64,000 nucleotides of DNA, taken from contig QANY01005768.1 in NCBI GenBank assembly GCA_003255025.1, positions 570,805-634,804 of the forward strand, in the 5' to 3' direction. The notes under the pieces were generated by a model. The model ran no database searches. It had not been told where the DNA came from and saw only the letters and a program-made list of their open reading frames with translations. A program made the translations under genes and the position numbers. Shown piece by piece: positions 48,041 to 58,977 of this stretch. Positions within the stretch are counted from its first letter, which is position 1; each line of letters starts with the position of its first letter. This stretch comes from Datisca glomerata. Lineage: Eukaryota; Streptophyta; Magnoliopsida; Cucurbitales; Datiscaceae.

Positions 48041-48622
48041 CTATCTAAGATTAGTGGCCACGCCAGTGAGTATCACGGCTAGTACTATGCTCCCGATCAT
48101 CACTACGAAAGCTCTCGCGAATTTGTACTCTAGAAACTCGCTTAATGCTTCACGGGGTTCTGCATTTTATGCTCCCTCTGCCGCTTCGATCATCTCTTTG
48201 AACGTGCTTGCTTCCCCGACCTCCTGACTAGCAGCATTGAGGTTATTATCCGTCAATATCTAAGCCAGACGAGGGTTGACTTATTGTCTGACCGACGCTG
48301 AAAGGGAAGACCACCTAATGCTACATCCTCTATTCTCCTGCTCGCGTTTACAAGGTTTCCCACTCACTCTATTGAGTGACAGCCCTTGTTGGGTTCTGCA
48401 AGGAAGCATCCTGACAGGCCCGCAACCTATGTTGCGGTTGATGCCCCACCCGAGTTCTAATTCCATATTGGATTTGCCGCTTCTTCGTCCGAGCGGCCCC
48501 CTGAGGATGCGGGAAGCCAATGATAGGAGTGGTTCACTGGACTCTCTTTGAAGGATTTCGACTTTGATGCCCTGGTGACGCCTAAGCCGCTTTAGTAGGG
48601 ACGAACTTAAATACCCCATCAT
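48041..48622 (-). pseudogene. Unknown 193-codon frame with C-terminal membrane helix, three stops
   Basis: Starting at ATG 48622 (MMGYLSSSLLKRLRRHQGIK), one reading frame runs 582 bases to TAG at 48041. It is interrupted only by TAA (48283-48281), TAG (48262-48260) and TAA (48169-48167). Between and after the stops it still looks protein-like: NNLNAASQEVGEASTFKEM, EPREALSEFLEYKFARAF, then the hydrophobic VVMIGSIVLAVILTGVATNL ending LR. There is no frameshift over 194 codons. The N-terminal half is basic. About 94 codons are duplicated at 27112-27396. I do not recognise the family. I infer a former membrane-anchored mitochondrial or plasmid-type protein. Confidence 0.6.
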
Positions 48623-48846
48623 AGCACTCTAAGGTTCAGGAGAGAACTATTGAAGCTAGAAGCTATCCACCTACATGGATTTTTGAGCGGCACGCGTCCA
48701 GTCCAAACACAGTCTTGCTCCTATAGCTCTCCTCTCTGGTTACGCCTTCAACAACTACAACCTTAACACTGCGCTCCGAGGCCACTTTTGACGCTGACAC
48801 TACTCCAGGAAACCCTCGCTGCTTCGCTCACCCGTGAGTTGCAAAA
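48342..48846. repeat. Inverted repeat arm (partner 26928-27395)
   Basis: This is the reverse match of 26928-27395, including the N-terminal half of the unknown frame. It has about 45 extra bases around 48740-48790. Confidence 0.85.
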
Positions 48847-50060
48847 AATTCCCTTCCAGCTTATAACACCTTTTGGGACTCTAAGCTAAGTAAGGAAAAG
48901 GCCTTCCTTTCACCATTCTTTTGAGTTTGTTGCTAGGCAGCTACTCTCTAGCTTCCAGCTATTCTTCCTTCTCTTATGGGACTTGAAGCCAAGTAAAGGC
49001 AGCTTGCTGTTGAGTTAGAGTATTTACTTTAAGATATGAGACTTAGGCGGGGAACCTCAGTTAAACAAACTAGTAAGATAATCAGTCATCTAATCTTAGG
49101 CTTCGTTACCTGACTTATCAGCCAGCAAGTAAACTACCTTAATCCCCTGAAATCTAAGTAAGGAGTTAGCAGCGTTTCGAGCTACGAGTTGAACCAAGGC
49201 CGCTATTTTGGACTTAGAGATAGTAGTTCCCAAGTATGATATGAAATAGGAAGGAATAGAGTAAAGGCCTTGTCCTACTCTAATACAAGTAAGTAGCTAA
49301 CACTACCTTAATCCCCTGAAGTAAGGATTTGGAAGCTCAGGAGCAAGAGTAACTGTAGTTGCTACGGCCAGGGGAGCTAGTCTCGTAACTGCAGGCAGTT
49401 TGAGTTCTAGTTCTTTACAAGACAGATGGGAACTATAGCTAACAAGTGTGCCCTGAGTGAATCCTACTTATACTCTTTCTACTATATTGGCAGGACGGGT
49501 GCCAAGTTCTTAGTAGCTAGGCAGCTAAGCCAGTAGTAGTTCAGTTTAGGGCATCAAGCTACAGGTTCTATTTGCGGTCATGAGACAGAGGTTAGAGGAA
49601 ACTTGTTATATAGGTAGCCGTGTGTGTTAATAGATCTTCTTCTTGATGTCTATAAGTGAAGATTGAATTGATGCCTGCGCCTTGGGTATGCTTTCAAAAT
49701 GGCTATTTTCATGCGTGCTGGTGTTCGTTGTCTCTTGGTTTGCCTGCAATACGAGTAAGGGGAATGGAACTCTTGTTTGAGAACTTTAGCTACGGACTTA
49801 GGTTAGCTAGCTCAGCTTCTGCTATGGATATTTGAATTAAGGAACTAGGGTAATGCGAAGACAAAGAAGGCCTATTTAAGAGAGGAGAATGAGGTTCAAG
49901 CAAGAGACTCTGGGTTTTGCCTAAGGCTAGTAGCAGACTCCGGTTTCAGTGCACGTGTGGAAGGAAACTCTGTTTAGCCAGCAAGCATAGGAAAGAAATC
50001 ACCCCGGGGAATTTACTATTAATGCTAATCCATTAGTTCTAGCTCAAAGTTTGCCCTTAG

Positions 50061-51415
50061 TTGTCTCAAAGTCAGCTGCTTGGCATGAGTAGCTTGGGCA
50101 GTCTTAGTGAGTAGCTTGGCTTGCTCATGCGGGGCTTTCGAAAGAAAGTAAGCAGGGAATTCATATACTAGTCTTCTAATCCAGCTTGAGAAGTTTTTTG
50201 TTTAAAAGTAGATTGGGAGTTCAAGCAGATGTGAAATTAGGCTGAGGTTGACTATTCTAGTCTACAGGCCACCTAGCTAAACAAAATCCTGAGTATCGAC
50301 TGTCGTGTGAGTCTCGACCAATGTATAGCTGTCGTTTAAAGGCTATAAGTAACAGCATTCTCAGTTAAGATAACAAGATTCAAGTTTGAAAAAGTGTACG
50401 TGCTTGTTATAAGTAGATGTAGATGTGAAGGTGCTTAAGGAACCGCCCTAACCCCTTCCCCTAAAATATGTTGTTAGAGGCGTTGGCTATTCGTAGATCT
50501 GTTATACAGGCGATTTAGCTACATTCTTTCAGAACCTTAGTAGCGGGTATTAGGTTAGGAGATACCTGTAGAACTGTGTAATTGTGGAACAAGCTACACA
50601 CATTACATGTCCTTTAAAGCTACCATTAAGGAAGTCTGAAAGATAAGAGAACAAGATCTGGAACTAGCGTGTTAAAGGAAAAAGGGGTACTTATTAATGG
50701 AAGTATGAAAATTGTATGCATCGTTAAGACCTGATCTCCGATCTCTTTCACGAAAAGGAGCCAAAATGCCACTTCCGAATGATGAAAGAGGTTCTTTTAG
50801 GCTCCCTCGAGAAGCTGATACCAGAATTGCTGTAGGTAACCTAGGAGTTCTGTTGTTAAAGGCTCGGGGAGTACCATGAGTTGATGTCTAGAGAACTCTT
50901 CTTATAGAACCAGACTAGGGAAAAACTATCCCACACCAGAGGAATGGAAACACCCATTTAACAAGCAAGCTACGCACCTTTGAGTTCTCGGGGTGAGGTA
51001 CGAAGCTAGTTCCCGAGTAAGTAGCTAAAGCAAGAGGGCTATCAAGCAAGTGATTGTAGGTAGGCTAAGTTTATATATTATCTTATATAAGATAAGCAGA
51101 TTGGTGTGGAACTAGATCCTCTGCTAGAGTTAGAGTTGTTGTGTAGCCAGGTTCACCTGCCCGATGCCAATGATACGAAGAGCTAGCTTTGCTACCCTGG
51201 GGCTCAGATAAAGGTCTACTTGCTTGCCAGAGAAGGTGACCCTTTCGTTTTCAGGTTTGCTTGTCGTTTTTGTTTGAACATAGATTCTTTTAGTGTTCCT
51301 TGTACCCGGGTACAAACAAGGTCGAAAAGAAAGACAATAAAAGAATTTATAATAACAATCAATATCAAGAATTGCTTAAATAACTCAGCGCGTCCAAAAT
51401 AAGAGTCACACTCTT
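50061..51415. other. No recognised gene
   Basis: No gene is supported. 50483-50580 matches 10558-10635 in reverse. A short frame at 51220-51402 is unknown. Confidence 0.4.
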
Positions 51416-51460
51416 GCCCTTTAGAAAGAGGCTTAATCGGTTCAAATCCGAATAAAGGCC
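51416..51460 (+). ncRNA. tRNA-like t-element (candidate)
   Basis: GCCCTTTA and TAAAGGC can pair as an acceptor-like stem, and TCGGTTCAAATCCGA forms a T arm-like hairpin. D and anticodon arms are absent. Such half-tRNAs (t-elements) are RNase Z or P processing sites in plant mitochondria. It lies about 320 bases before atp8, a fitting place for a 5' or 3' processing site. Confidence 0.4.
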
Positions 51461-51782
51461 TTTTTCGGTATGCCGTTCCGCGAGAAAGAAAACCAAGTGG
51501 GCTGCGGTGATGTCAGAATTTGCACCTACTTTCACTTTTTTTTTGTTGAGAAAAGATATCGGGGAGACCCTTGACCTGGGCGGGCTCTAGCACCCTTCTT
51601 TGTTTAGTTTGTTTAGATAGGTGCTCGCCCTATAGAGTCAGGTTTGCAGTTTGCTGGACGCTTTTCTTGCTTTTTATGAAGTCGCCCTTTTTCTTTCATT
51701 TGTACATCTTTATAGTTCTTCACTACTCGTACATGAATGAGTCTCTTTCTGTCTGGAGGGAATCATTTTTTCTCAATCAAGA

Positions 51783-52261
51783 ATGCCTCAACTAGATAAA
51801 TTTATTTATTTCACACAATTCTTCTGGTCATGCCTTTTCTTCTTTACTTTCTATATTCCCATATGCAATGATGGAGATGGAGTACTTTGGATCAGCAGAA
51901 TTCTCAAACTAAGAAACCAACTGGTTTCACACCGGGGGAACAACATCGGAGCAACGACCCCAACAGTTTGGAAGATATCTTGAGAAAAGGTTTTGGCACC
52001 GGTGTATCCTATATGTACTCTAGTTTATTCGAAGTATCCCAATGATGTAAAGCCGTCGACTTATTGGGAAAAAGGAGGAAAATCACTTTGATCTCTTGTT
52101 TCGGAGAAATTAGTGGCTCACGAGGAATAGAAAGAAACATCTTCTATTTGATCTCGAAGTCCTCATATAGCAGTTCTTCCAATCTTGGATGGGGGATCAC
52201 TTGTAGGAATGGCATAATGCTAATCCATGTTCCACACGGCCAAGGAAGCATCGTTTTCTAA
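51783..52261 (+). pseudogene. atp8: ATP synthase subunit 8 (orfB), broken
   Basis: The frame begins [20 protein letters not shown] and [15 protein letters not shown], the conserved start and single membrane helix of plant ATP8. A one-base loss near 51946 (CATCCGG reads CATCGG) shifts the frame. The correct frame resumes in sequence as [14 protein letters not shown], then TGA (52043-52045) for tryptophan, then [20 protein letters not shown] and so on to [11 protein letters not shown] and TAA. Length and order are otherwise normal (about 159 codons). ATP8 is part of the membrane stator of ATP synthase. It is not translatable intact. Confidence 0.94.
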
Positions 52262-52847
52262 TCTCAATATGACTTGGTCATTCGGAAGATATTCTTTCTC
52301 GATCAGAATAGCAGAATGGAAGGCATTACAAGATATATATACCCCTTTTCAAATCGCCACGCGAAGATGAACGTTCAGAAAGGATATTGAGATTCAATTG
52401 CTCTTTTTAGTGGGGAGGAAGAGTGCGGGAAGGGAGCGAGACCAAGCCGAGCCATTAGGAGAGTCAGCCTCAACTAGAGAGATCAACCTGTGCCTTTCAT
52501 TTTAGGCCGGCGGCGGCGCAGAAGGCACTAATCTGCGACCAACAACAAGTTTTCTGAAACCAAATAGAATTGTGACTTTACAAAAATGCTTGCTGAAAAT
52601 CAACGAAAGAAGGAAGGCCAATTTTCCCATGTAGTTCGTCGGTCAAACCAACGAGATTCTCTTCTCAAAGTCATGGAGAGATCTTTTTCTAGTTAGACTT
52701 CTATCAATTCAATGAAAGAAGCATCCATTCCTCTTTTTTTTTCCTGTCAGATAGAATGAAAATGAGACCCTAAAGAGCCCTTCTTTACCACTTTAGCGGG
52801 TGGGGGTGAAGGGGGGGGGTTTACATATAACCGAGGCAAAGTGGTTT

Positions 52848-53618
52848 ATGATTGAATCTNGGCATTCTTATCATTTGGTAGATCCAAGTCCATGGCCTAT
52901 TTAAGGTTCACTCGGAGCTTTGGCAACCACCGTAGGAGGTGTTATGTACATGCACTCATTTCAAGGGGGTGCAACATTTCTCAGCTTGGGCCTCATATTT
53001 ATCCTATATACCATGTTCCTATGGTGGCGTGATGTTCTATGTGAATCCACGTTGGAAGGGCATCATACCAAAGTCGTACAATTAGGACTTCGATATGATT
53101 TTATTTTGTTTATCGTATTGGAGGTTATGTTCCTTTCTGCTTTTTTTCGGGCTTCTTCTCATTCTTCTTTGGAACCTACTGTAGAGATAGGAGGTATTTG
53201 GCCCCCAAAAGGAATTGGGGTTTTAGATCCTTGGGAAATCCCTTTTCTTAATACCCCAATTCTCCTTTCATCCGGAGCTGCCGTAACTTGGGCTCATCAT
53301 ACTATACTCGCGGGGAATAAAAAACTAGCAGTTTATGCTTTAGTATTCACTGGCTTTCAAGGAATGGAATATTATCAAGCACCCTTCACTATTTCGAATA
53401 GTATTTATGATTCCACCTTTTTCTTAGCAACTGGCTTTCATGGTTTTCATGTGATTATAGGTACTCTTTTCTTGATCATATGTGGTATTCGCCAATATCT
53501 TGGTCATCTGACCAAGGAGCATCATGTTGGCTTTGAAGCAGCTGCATGGTACTGGCATTTTGTAGACGTGGTTCAGTTATTCCTATTTGTCTCTATATAT
53601 TGGTGGGGAGGTATATGA
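52848..53618 (+). pseudogene. cox3: Cytochrome c oxidase subunit 3, nearly full length, broken (copy B)
   Basis: ATG at 52848 gives MIES, an N (52860), HSYHLVDPSPWPI and then TAA at 52902-52904 (codon 19) where the family has a serine (TCG). From the next ATG at 52920 the frame is open to 53618: [94 protein letters not shown] and [21 protein letters not shown] seven-codon deletion lies after AVYAL (about 53340), where the usual ATVLLA block is missing. Tryptophan is replaced by glutamine in the last helix (VVQLFL for VVWLFL). Cox3 is a seven-helix subunit of complex IV. Stop, deletion and substitutions together point to a pseudogene. Confidence 0.95.
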
Positions 53619-53863
53619 AAGAACGAAACAGTGGATTGAGGAATGAAAGCTCGAAGACAAAGAGAACCGGGCTTTTCCAAAGAATTATTGCATCTTTCCC
53701 ACTCCCTTTGATTGTTATATACAAAAAAGTCTCTTCCACTTTCCTACAAAATCTCTCTTTATTCTGGCACATAAATGAAGGGATCGAAGAGCTTATGGAA
53801 GATCATGTTCACCAAGAAATTACCCGAAATTTGATCTTGGTCTATTTGAGATTGTTCCTTTAA
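53615..53863 (+). pseudogene. sdh4: Succinate dehydrogenase subunit 4, truncated
   Basis: ATG at 53615 overlaps the cox3 stop as ATGA, the normal arrangement in angiosperms. It reads [40 protein letters not shown] and VHQEITRNLILVYLRLFL, ending at TAA (53861). The next codons in frame, IVIKDVLLSLISF, look like the lost end of the last membrane helix, so TAA probably replaces TTA. Sdh4 anchors complex II and helps bind haem and quinone. Confidence 0.9.
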
Positions 53864-53885
53864 ATCGTAATCAAAGATGTTTTGT

Positions 53886-54240
53886 TGTCTCTCATTTCTT
53901 TTCCGAACAAATTGACGAACCTAATGGATCGAACTCATCCTTAGCTGCTATGAAAAATATCGACCCTGCATCGCGAAGGAACGTTCTATTCTGTTTTGAG
54001 TTGAAGGCAAGAGCTCTTTCTTCAATAAATTTTTTGAACCCTATCTTATTAATAATAAGAAAGGGGCATGTTGAAGCTATGAAGCATCTGAGAGTATTAC
54101 ATTCTATTTTTCAGTTGGATCTGGGCTTGGTTCGACCTGAAAAAATTGTATTTAAGGTACTCTTTTCTTCTTCATATGTGGTATTCGCCAATATCTTGGT
54201 CCGGGCTTGGTTCGACCTGAAAAAACTGTATTGAAGAGAG
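53886..54240 (+). other. Unrecognised frame downstream of sdh4, with duplicated insert
   Basis: The frame reads [20 protein letters not shown], then INFLNPILLIIRKGHVEAM and FQLDLGLVRPEKIVFK; a reverse copy lies at 7890-8202. At 54157-54201 a 45-base piece of cox3 (43 of 45 identical to 53461-53505) is inserted, flanked by two copies of GGGCTTGGTTCGACCTGAA (54123 and 54203). Confidence 0.65.
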
Positions 54241-54580
54241 AGAGAGAGGGGCCTTTTGTGAAAGGCTATCAACCTATACGTATATAGAAAGAGTCAGTGT
54301 GCATGTAGGTGTAGGTATTTCACTTACGAGAAAGAACCCCAAGTCAATAAAGTAGTTAACCAAACACAAGTAAGTAGTTTGTCAGTCCTTCCTCCAACGC
54401 CTCCCATTCATTCTTCTTCATTTAATCATCTTTGTTCTGTTCCTCCGTTCATAGGTCCCAAGCCCTTCTTAGAAATCCCTCTTTCATCTCCTTAAGGCCC
54501 ACCATCTTCTAGCATTGTGGTTTAGAATCGATTCTTTATCAATGGCCCACCCTTTCTTTGAACCTTGTTAATGATCAAAC

Positions 54581-54763
54581 TTAAAGATATGAACTGAGTG
54601 CCAGAGTAACTGAGAACAAGGGAGAAGGATATGGAAAGGATGAAGTGGTGAAAGAGGAAGTCATTGCTAGTAGAAATGACTTGTCACGATCCATTGGTTC
54701 ATATAGAATCCATGTCCTAGGTGTATCAAAAAACATTCTTTTTGCTAAGCGTATATAATAAAA
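54581..54763 (-). pseudogene. nad2: NADH dehydrogenase subunit 2, exon 5 (copy B)
   Basis: The frame is open from FYYIRLAKRMFFDTPRTWIL, YEPMDRDKSFLLAMTSSF to PSPLFSVTLALSSYL. Six bases are missing where the family has THQMALS, but the frame is kept. It follows intron 4 and exon 4 in the correct order on the minus strand. On its own it could be spliced, but exon 4 upstream is frameshifted. Confidence 0.92.
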
Positions 54764-56278
54764 TAGAGTGAAAGGGTCCACCCTGAAACCAATGGGGTAC
54801 TAACTAATAGTTGAGTCCTCTCCGAACCGTAGGAGATAGTTACCCATCATACGGCTCACCAACTTCACTTGCCTCTATGGGAGGCTCGCTCTGGGCAGCT
54901 TCAGATAACTTACAATACACGGCTCTACGAAGGAAGGGCTTGGTGGGTTAGGAACGTTTTCAATAATCTTCTTTTCTAGTATTTGTTTGATGAGAAATGC
55001 AAGACAAAAAAGGAACTCATCTTTTCAACTGGGAAATGCGAGTCTGTTTTGTCCACTTTCTCCATCCCCCTCCATCAAAATGATCAAAAAGGAAGGCGAG
55101 CTTGCTTCTTATTCACGTCTTCGATCTCTTTCCCCGCTCGTTGTCACCTATGTTGAAGAAAGGTTTGGAAACCCGTAGAGAATGAAGAGGGGCCAAACAT
55201 ATTCTTCTCAACAGTGCTTCTTAAGGCTCCACTCTCCCCCCTGAATAAGTAAGGCCCCGTTAGCCTGGGTGAAGATGGGGATAAAGAATAAGGATTGAAG
55301 CCCCCTTAGCTCTGCCAGGGACTAGACAGGGGTTAGCTCTATAAATGTGTAGAGCCAAGTGTAGTGTGGTGTAGTAGTAGGCACTTCTAGGCCCATTCCC
55401 GGCTACTGGATCACTCCAGTGCTTTGGGTACTACGGACCCTCTGCCATCCATTGCAGCAGAGCCATTTCATGAGCGGGGGGGCTAAGCGCAGTTCTTTAA
55501 ATCAAAAGTTGAATGAAATTGATTCTTTTTTAGATATCAAACGCAAAATCGGATAGGATAGATGGATGGATCCATCTTTTTATTCATATATATTACTAAT
55601 ATATTACTAATATATTACTAAAAAAGAATGGATTTATTAAGTAGCATAGCAAGAAGCCCTAAATCCTTGATTTGGCTTGGAAAGACTGCACTGCTTTGGG
55701 CCCAGGAAGCGAAGAGAATGAGCTCGGTTCTCCTCCACACTTTTTTATCCATGTTCGTTCCACATGCGCTTCGCGCGCCATTGGTGCTTTTTTCTCCTCT
55801 TATTCTTCATTGGACGGTTCGGATGGACTTCGCCGTTCTTTCCCAACAAAAATGGAAAAAAAGGGTTGTATTACATCGAGATGTCGATTCATTTTCCGCC
55901 CCCAATGAGATGGGGAATTTTGAATCCCCTCTTTCTACTTTGAGGCCCTTAAACTTTATGAATTGAGGCCTGGCCCGGATCGCGTCATTCCAACAACCGG
56001 CAGGAAGCACCTCAGTATACGATCGCGCGCAGTAACTGGGAGTCCTATTACACCTAAGGCCAACTTCAATTCACCAAACCAAGGTTCATCTCGTGTAGTG
56101 ATTGTGGACTCGTACAAGGATATTGAGTAGACAGTTGATGTATCAGACTCGACCCTCTTTTTAATAGCATGCATTCCCATTCGCGTCGCAACTGATTCGG
56201 TAAACTACGTGTCCGGTGCACGGAGAACTGCCTTCGGTCCCCAGACTTACTTACTCGTGGCCACCTTCCGGCCACCCA
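54764..56278 (-). other. nad2: nad2 intron 4 (group II)
   Basis: About 1.5 kb lies between exon 4 and exon 5, the usual size for this intron. The 5' end reads GGGTGGCCGGAAGGTGGCCA. Domain V near the 3' end is GAGCCGTATGATGGGTAACT with ATCTCCTACGGTTCGGAGAG. Exact splice points are uncertain by a few bases. A short tandem repeat lies inside at 55587-55620 (three copies of ATATTACTAAT). Confidence 0.8.
55587..55620. repeat. Tandem repeat, 11-base unit x3
   Basis: There are three tandem copies of ATATTACTAAT (last one incomplete), inside nad2 intron 4. Confidence 0.85.
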
Positions 56279-56857
56279 ACGACTTATAACACTAGTCACT
56301 ACTCCCATTGGAGCTAGGAAGTAGGCCCCACAACCCAAAGCGGCGAAGAACAAATAGAATTTGCTATAAAAGCCAGCTAACGGGGGTATTCCTGCATATA
56401 AGAACATATTAATGGAGAAAGTAATAGCTAAAATAGGATTTGTTTTGGCTAGAGCGCCCAAATCCACTATATATTTGACACGGGTTTGCCGTAATGCTAA
56501 AACTATGGCGAATGCATCTATCGTCATTAATGCATAAATAAAGAGACCAATTAGTAGTGATTGAATTCCTTCTGTGGTTCCACATGAGAAACCAGTACGA
56601 ATATAACCTACATCTCCAATTGAACTATGAGCTAGAGGTCTTTTGGCTTTCATTTGGGCCACGGCGGCCAGTGCTCCTAAGATCATAGAAGCAATGCTGC
56701 AAAAAAAGAAGATTTATTGCAATGTAGCTCCATAGGAACCATAATAGAAATACGTGAAATATTAGCAAAAATAGAGATTTTAGGTGCAATAGAAATGAAT
56801 GTTGTAACCGGGGTGGGTGAACCCTCATAGATATCAGATGCCCACATATATAGAGTT
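56279..56857 (-). pseudogene. nad2: NADH dehydrogenase subunit 2, exon 4, frameshifted
   Basis: From the 5' side: MWASDIYEGSPTPVTTFISI, APKISIFANISR, then a missing T near 56743 (ATTTATGG reads ATTATGG) shifts the frame. The rest is MILGALAAVAQMKAKRPLAH, YALMTIDAFAIVLALRQTRV, LAKTNPILAITFS and GIPPLAGFYSKFYLFFAALG to VVTSVISR. At known C-to-U editing positions it has unedited codons (P for L, H for Y, R for C, T for I), so it derives from DNA, not cDNA. Its 5' end degrades near 56860. Nad2 is a proton-pumping complex I subunit. Confidence 0.93.
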
Positions 56858-56877
56858 AAAAGAGATATGGAGTCCCA

Positions 56878-56965
56878 CTAGTTTTGAATTCGTCGCTAGG
56901 GAATTCAAAAGATGGGATAGATAGGGCCCCACAAGTTTTGAATTCGCCGCTGGGGAATTCACACG
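56878..56965. repeat. Two-copy tandem repeat with GAATTC pairs
   Basis: GTTTTGAATTCGTCGCTAGG at 56881 and GTTTTGAATTCGCCGCTGGG at 56935 (54 bases apart), each followed by GAATTCA. It adjoins the broken start of nad2 exon 4. Confidence 0.8.
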
Positions 56966-58894
56966 AAAGGGACGAGGAATTCTCAATGAAAAAAGTGCTC
57001 TCTGAACCGAACGTGAAAGTCATTTTCCATCAGACGGCTGTTCTCGTAACTCCACTCTCGACTTGGATTATATATCCAAAAAGGTCCACTCTCGGCCACT
57101 CCACACGCTGCCTAGCAGAGGCGTGGTTATCTAAAGTGGATTCTCTCTTTTCTAGAGGATCCCTCACCTGTTGCCCCATTGACTAAGAAGGGGGCGGGTG
57201 CAGCAGCTACATGGACCCCTTCCTTTCTGTTGTTGCCAGAGCTTTCTCGGGCCAAGCTGGAATTCTTTATTAGAAAGGGCAGGCAAAGCCTGAAGACTGA
57301 TATCCTAATAGGCCAGCAGGCGGAACGAGGAGAGGGCCCGACAATCATACCACCGCGGTCGAAAAAGCGTATTCTTTTCAGATAAGACGCAACGTAGGCC
57401 ATCCTCGGCCTTCTTCATTTTTGATGTAGAAGAAAGAAAATCTCGATCTGAAAGCATTTTCCTTTCCCTCCTTTCATCGAGCCTTTCCTTTAATGGTTGG
57501 GGGAAGCATTTCTGTATCTGAACTTGATGGGCATTCTTTCTAGCCTGATTCAATACAAAATCTAGAAAGCTGCAGGGATGACAAAAAGAGGGCGTTTTCT
57601 TGTGTTGCACTAAAAAAAGGGCCTACGACAAGACGCTCTTCTCTTACGTTTCTTCCTCCTGCACCCGCCACCGCCTGGCCCGCCTTAGAAGGGAAGATTA
57701 ATAAAGTGAGAAAAGATAGAGGGAAGGGGAGCAGCATCTTATTCTCTTTGCGAGAACTTCTGATTCCTCATATCCAAGGCAGTTTACCACAAGCACCCCG
57801 CCTCATATGACTAGTTGGGGGGGGGGGGGCTGTTCGCCTTTTGAATCAAACAAAGTCAAAAGCAAGTAGTAGGGGCTTCATAGCTACTTTCATTCTAAAG
57901 GAAACCGAAGAACCAACCTTTAGTCAATAGGAGCCCTACTTCCCCTCTTTGCGACCTCATCACTTCAATTCAAGCGCAAAGCTCTTTCTTTCTTATTCAC
58001 TGGGCGGAGCACACCTTTGGTACTTCAATAGGGTGAGCTGTTTGATAGTGACTTCTTTCGTTTGGTAGGACGATGAAAGGCTACTTCAATCTAGGAAACA
58101 GCCGGAAACTCGAGAGGGTCGCCTTTGGAAGTGTTCACCGGTAACAAAAGCATCACGACATAATCAAAAGAAAGGAGTTTAGCTGACTGAATCCAATCCA
58201 TAAACCTAGAAGGAAAGAAAGTGCATTCCTTTTCGTCAAGTAGGTAAAAAAAGGGGCATACGAACCACTTTTGCTTTGCCTTAGAGTCTATTGGAACAAA
58301 GCAAAGAATGAGGGAGAATGGAGAAAGGAAAGGGACAAGGGAGGTCTTGCTTGGTGCGAAGGCTGCTGGTTCGGGGGTAGGTACGGTACTAAAGGTCCTC
58401 GAACTTCTAAGATATTTTTCTTTTGGGCAGCTGTTCACCGTTGGATCTCACCAATACAGCCCCCATAGTTTTCATTACTGAGATATCTTTTTTTTAATTG
58501 TTCCCAGGGATTTTATGGGTAATACGCTCCCATGCTACAAACAGTCAAATCTAAACTAAACCTTATCCCTCTTCTTTCTTTCCTCGCGGGCAGCGTGCCT
58601 TGTGTGATTCTACAATGTTTTTTGCACTTGACTGGGTGGACAGTTGACCGGAAGAGAACTTCGATTCACCCAGCCAGCAGGCGGGCGACGTGCTTATCTT
58701 GTGTGACAACACTACAGAGCAAGTGGCTCTTCTAGGTGGGCAGTTGTGTGACAACACTACAGAGAAAGCGGCGCTTTCATCTAACATACTATAGTCTCAA
58801 TGCCCTTACGAGGTAGTGATGATGAATGCCTCGGTGGGCCTTCATACGCTGACGAATGCCTCCTTTATCTTCTCTTAAGTCCACAACAAACAAG
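56966..58894. other. No recognised gene
   Basis: Overlapping short frames on both strands (for example minus 57402-57127 and 58438-58091) match nothing known. A run of about 13 G lies at 57818-57830. Confidence 0.4.
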
Positions 58895-58977
58895 TGGGAG
58901 AGGCAAGATTCGATCCAACATAGAAAAACTTCAACAGATTTATAGTCTGCCCCTTTTGACCACTCGGCCACTCTCCC
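58895..58977 (-). tRNA. trnY: tRNA-Tyr, anticodon changed GTA to ATA
   Basis: The 83-base gene starts GGGAGAGTGGCCGAGTGGTC and ends GCCTCTCCCA, with the long variable arm of native mitochondrial trnY. The anticodon stem-loop reads CAGACTATAAATCTG, so the anticodon is ATA instead of GTA. In the variable/T arm CTACGTAGGTT reads CTATGTTGGAT, weakening the T stem. It is probably a pseudogene. It lies between trnN and nad2 as in the usual trnC-trnN-trnY-nad2 cluster. Confidence 0.88.

Larger units (their letters stand above)
48855..54963. repeat. Large inverted repeat, copy B
   Basis: This is the counterpart of 7022-10467 in reverse. The matching parts are 48855-50060 and about 52420-54963. Between them (50060-52420) lies sequence with atp8 that copy A mostly lacks. 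Copy B keeps full cox3 and sdh4 regions. Confidence 0.85.

Noticed and set aside
52920..53618. Intact cox3 starting at the internal ATG 52920
   Set aside because: The true start is 52848; the internal start drops the conserved N-terminus, and a seven-codon deletion and a W to Q change remain.
55628..55966. 112-codon frame inside nad2 intron 4
   Set aside because: It lies within the intron, shows no maturase or homing endonuclease motif, and is likely chance.
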